DNA from: Bin87 sp964502995 | GTDB taxonomy: Bacteria > Chloroflexota > Dehalococcoidia > Lucifugimonadales > UBA3495 | NCBI GenBank assembly: GCA_964502995.1 | Contig: CAZCZB010000069.1 | Location: forward strand, 1 to 16,332 | DNA length: 16,332 nucleotides | Reading direction: 5' to 3' | Shown here: in pieces, positions 14,516-16,332 of the stretch | How the letters are laid out: each line of letters opens with the position of its first letter | Position numbering within the stretch: the first letter of the stretch is position 1 | The notes under the pieces: generated by a model | What the model saw: only the letters and a program-made list of their open reading frames with translations | The model's database searches: none | What the model was told of the DNA's origin: nothing | Made by a program: the position numbers and the translations under genes

Positions 14516-15602
14516 CGATCACACAACACAGGGCGGCGGGAATGACCACCCGGAAGAGGAGCTGGCAGCGTTCGCCCTGAACGCGCTTGACGGCGCCGAG
14601 TTCCAAGCGGTTTTCCACCACGTGGTGCAGTGTCCGCACTGCCAGGAAGTGCTGGTAGGATTCCAGGAGACGTCGGCGCGGCTGACCGCCTCGGCGCCGG
14701 AGACGCCGTTGCCGCCAGGGTTGAAGCGCAGGGTGCTGGCCTCGGCCATCGGGCGGACCGAACCTGAACCGGTGACTCTGCCGGCGTCGGATCCCAGGTG
14801 GTCCGGCCGACGGTTGCGACGCTGGTTGATGCCGGCTGCAATCGGTACACTGAGCCTGCTGCTGGCGGTGTCGGTTGGGGTCATTGCGCTGCAGCAACGG
14901 GAGATTGACCGCATGACCGCCGCGGTGGCGCTGGAATCGGAACCGGCGGTGGTGGCCGCCTCTGCGCCGTCACCGGCGTTGGCGCGAGTGGAACCCGTCG
15001 CTGAGAGCGTTCAGCAAAACCCCGCACACACGGAGATCCGCAGCGCGGAAGCGGTCGCGGTTGAATCCGGGACGCTGGGGGCGGCAGCGGCACAATTGGA
15101 CGGTGTTTTGGAGGCCGAGCCTCTTGAGGACGCCCGCACAGGACCGGAGTCGCCGGCGGATACCGAGCCGTTGCTGGCGGACGCGAAAACGGTGGACCGC
15201 ATGAAGGAAGAGATGGCCGAGGTTGTGGAGGCTACCGTGCTGTCGGCCCAGCCCGAAACCGAGAGGGTGTCGATGAGTTCTCCGATGGGAACGGCGCCGG
15301 CGGCCAGGGGCGTGTTGATGGTGGAACCGAACGGACGCCGCGGGGTGCTCATGGTTTCAGGTATGCCGGCTGATTCTTACCAGATCTGGCTGGTGCGCGG
15401 CGGGCACCAGGTGTTGGTGGACCGCCTGGTGGTCAACGACGACGACGGGGCCGGTTTGAAACAATTGGAGATGGACGAGTCCATTTTCCATTATCATCAG
15501 GTTGCGCTCATGCCCGATGAACGGCACGGGCCGACGACGCCCACGGGCGAGCAGGTCCTGTCAGCCCTGATCATTCAAGGGCCGCCGATACCGCCGAAAT
15601 AG
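14505..15602 (+). CDS. Membrane anti-sigma factor with zinc motif and RskA-like C-terminal domain
   Basis: 365 residues from ATG 14505, which lies inside the end of the sigma gene; the upstream in-frame TTG at 14496 is less likely. Residues 15-50 form an anti-sigma zinc-type domain: HPEEELAAFALNALDG, then H39-VVQ-C43-PH-C46, the HxxxCxxC signature. Residues about 60-105 are a linker, and 106-129 (LMPAAIGTLSLLLAVSVGV) form one membrane helix. A long Ala/Glu-rich stretch (about 138-255) leads to an RskA-type C-terminal domain with RGVLMVSGMPADSYQIWLV. The predicted topology is cytosolic N-terminus and extracytoplasmic C-terminus, so release of sigma would depend on an external signal and proteolysis, as known for RskA. 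Translational coupling to the sigma gene fits fixed stoichiometry. Confidence 0.9.
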   Translation: MWPDDHTTQGGGNDHPEEELAAFALNALDGAEFQAVFHHVVQCPHCQEVLVGFQETSARLTASAPETPLPPGLKRRVLASAIGRTEPEPVTLPASDPRWSGRRLRRWLMPAAIGTLSLLLAVSVGVIALQQREIDRMTAAVALESEPAVVAASAPSPALARVEPVAESVQQNPAHTEIRSAEAVAVESGTLGAAAAQLDGVLEAEPLEDARTGPESPADTEPLLADAKTVDRMKEEMAEVVEATVLSAQPETERVSMSSPMGTAPAARGVLMVEPNGRRGVLMVSGMPADSYQIWLVRGGHQVLVDRLVVNDDDGAGLKQLEMDESIFHYHQVALMPDERHGPTTPTGEQVLSALIIQGPPIPPK

Positions 15603-15622
15603 TCAACAGGAGGTTTAGCAGG

Positions 15623-15784
15623 ATGGTTGATACAGGAACGCGGACCACGAACCCGAATCCTCCTGCCCCGAACAGGCGGGATGATGGCCTGGACTGCGAG
15701 ATCTGTGGGGCCAGGATGCACGAACGCAGTTGCAAGATCACGTGCCGGAATTGCGGGTTCACGCGGGATTGTTCGGATCCGTAG
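15623..15784 (+). CDS. 53-residue zinc-ribbon protein in the sigma operon
   Basis: ATG at 15623 with a strong AGGAGG (15608-15613) nine bases upstream, only 20 bases after the anti-sigma stop. The first 22 residues are polar and Pro/Asn-rich. Residues 24-53 have the pattern C25-x2-C28-G ... C37 ... C41-x2-C44-G ... C50-SDP, a two-CxxC knuckle arrangement expected to bind one Zn. I recall similar short CxxCG...C-x3-CxxCG...DCSDP proteins but no assigned function. The spacing and ribosome binding site suggest it is the third gene of the sigma/anti-sigma operon, perhaps a regulatory or RNA/DNA-binding accessory. Its size makes it easy to miss. The first palindrome of the terminal array begins 27 bases after its stop. 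Confidence 0.75.
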   Translation: MVDTGTRTTNPNPPAPNRRDDGLDCEICGARMHERSCKITCRNCGFTRDCSDP

Positions 15785-15811
15785 AGGCGGATGGTACGTT
15801 GGATGAAGCAC

Positions 15812-15880
15812 GGGGCGGGTTTCAAACCCGCCCCTACGCATGGGTGGGCGATTTGGGATTGCGGGTTGGTTGCGGTAGTT
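15812..15880. repeat. Head monomer of the terminal array with a different palindrome
   Basis: Bases 15812-15834 are a perfect palindrome (GGGGCGGGTTT, central C, AAACCCGCCCC). The following TACGCATGGG-TGGGCGATTTGGGATTGC...GGTTGGTTGCGG..AGTT tail is homologous to the tails of the 66/67-bp monomers that follow. The palindromic head differs while the tail is shared. It lies 27 bases after the zinc-ribbon stop and could form a 3'-end hairpin for that operon. Confidence 0.8.
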
Positions 15881-16332
15881 GGGCGAATGATTATTCGCCC
15901 CTACGCATGGGAGGGGGATTTCGGGTTACGGGTTGGTGGCGGAGTTGGGCGAATGATTATTCGCCCCTACGCATGGGAGGGCGATTTGGGGTGGCGGGTT
16001 GGTTGCGGGAGTTGGGCGAATGATTATTCGTCCCTACGCATGGGTGGGGGATTTTGGGTTGCGGGTTGTTGGCGGGAGTGGGCGAATGATTATTCGCCCC
16101 TACGCATGGGAGGGGGATTTCGGGTTACGGGTTGGTGGCGGAGTTGGGCGAATGATTATTCGCCCCTACGCATGGGAGGGCGATTTGGGGTGGCGGGTTG
16201 GTTGCGGGAGTTGGGCGAATGATTATTCGTCCCTACGCATGGGTGGGGGATTTTGGGTTGCGGGTTGTTGGCGGGAGTGGGCGAATGATTATTCGCCCCT
16301 ACGCATGGGAGGGGGATTTCGGGTTACGGGTT
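15881..16332. repeat. Higher-order tandem array: 66/67-bp monomers in a 199-bp unit
   Basis: GGGCGAAT-GATT-ATTCGCCC (8-bp stem, 4-base loop) starts at 15881, 15947, 16014, 16080, 16146, 16213 and 16279, with spacings 66, 67, 66, 66, 67, 66. The stretches after each palindrome differ among three monomer types (A, B, C). The order A-B-C repeats: 15881-16079 and 16080-16278 look identical base for base, including the CGTCCC variant in the third palindrome. The window ends 54 bases into a third unit that also matches. No stop codons fall in some frames, but the 199-bp period is not a multiple of three, so coding is unlikely. Confidence 0.95.

Noticed and set aside
15730..16222. Overlapping long open frames through the array (NDYSPLRMGG repeats)
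   Set aside because: They exist only because the repeat lacks stop codons. The 199-bp period shifts frame each unit, and no ribosome binding site is associated.
15881..16332. CRISPR-like array: ~31-bp direct repeats with ~35-bp 'spacers'
   Set aside because: The 'spacers' are related to one another, recur in the order A-B-C with exact identity, and are G-rich low-complexity sequence. No cas gene is in the window. It is a tandem repeat array.
1..16332. tRNA, rRNA or riboswitch genes
   Set aside because: No cloverleaf, rRNA-like block or known riboswitch motif was recognised by eye in the gaps; a covariance-model scan would be decisive.

Overview
The window looks like a chromosomal contig end from a high-GC, probably uncultured bacterium. 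My best guess is Chloroflexota (Dehalococcoidia/SAR202-like). The guess rests on the gene mix: ADP-forming acyl-CoA ligase, F420-type LLM oxidoreductase, MmgE/PrpD, an Abhydrolase_10-type hydrolase, an RskA-type anti-sigma and a very large NB-ARC/TPR protein. It also rests on the abundant GGGGCGAATGAT...CGCCCCTAC-type and AACAGGATG-type intergenic repeats. No marker gene (rRNA, ribosomal protein) is present, so this is inference.

Layout. 1-1665: 3' part of an ADP-forming acetate/acyl-CoA ligase. 1666-1964: repeat-rich gap. 1965-2708: TauE/SafE-type permease. 2709-2930: two palindromic repeats. 2931-3347 (minus): PNPOx-like flavoprotein. 3348-3948: long gap with a 161-bp inverted-repeat element and a doubtful minus-strand ORF. 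3949-7710: 1253-residue STAND protein with an N-terminal CHAT-like domain that appears to have lost both catalytic residues, then NB-ARC ATPase, winged-helix-like region and seven TPRs in an exact 40-residue register. 7711-8001: degenerate tandem repeat of about 96 bp. 8002-9993: alpha/beta hydrolase. 10029-11118: lower-GC cassette with a solo HsdR-N-like PD-(D/E)XK nuclease and a HicB-HicA toxin-antitoxin pair. 11170-12012: LLM-class F420-dependent oxidoreductase. 12316-13668: MmgE/PrpD protein. 13943-15784: operon of ECF sigma factor, membrane anti-sigma factor and a 53-residue zinc-ribbon protein. 15812-16332: palindrome-bearing tandem array that runs off the window end.

How it fits together. 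The metabolic genes suggest heterotrophic turnover of organic acids and esters: acyl-CoA ligase, hydrolase, F420 oxidoreductase, MmgE/PrpD. They are separate single-gene units with their own ribosome binding sites rather than one operon. The sigma/anti-sigma/zinc-ribbon genes form a regulatory unit. The STAND gene and the nuclease/HicBA cassette are the accessory, conflict-system-like part; both are bordered by members of the dispersed repeat families.

The most unusual items are four. The terminal array is a higher-order repeat: a 199-bp unit made of three diverged 66/67-bp monomers, repeated identically. One palindrome family keeps constant GGGGC...GCCCC(TAC) ends with different cores. The STAND protein is CHAT-dead. 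The 53-residue zinc-ribbon gene is easily overlooked.
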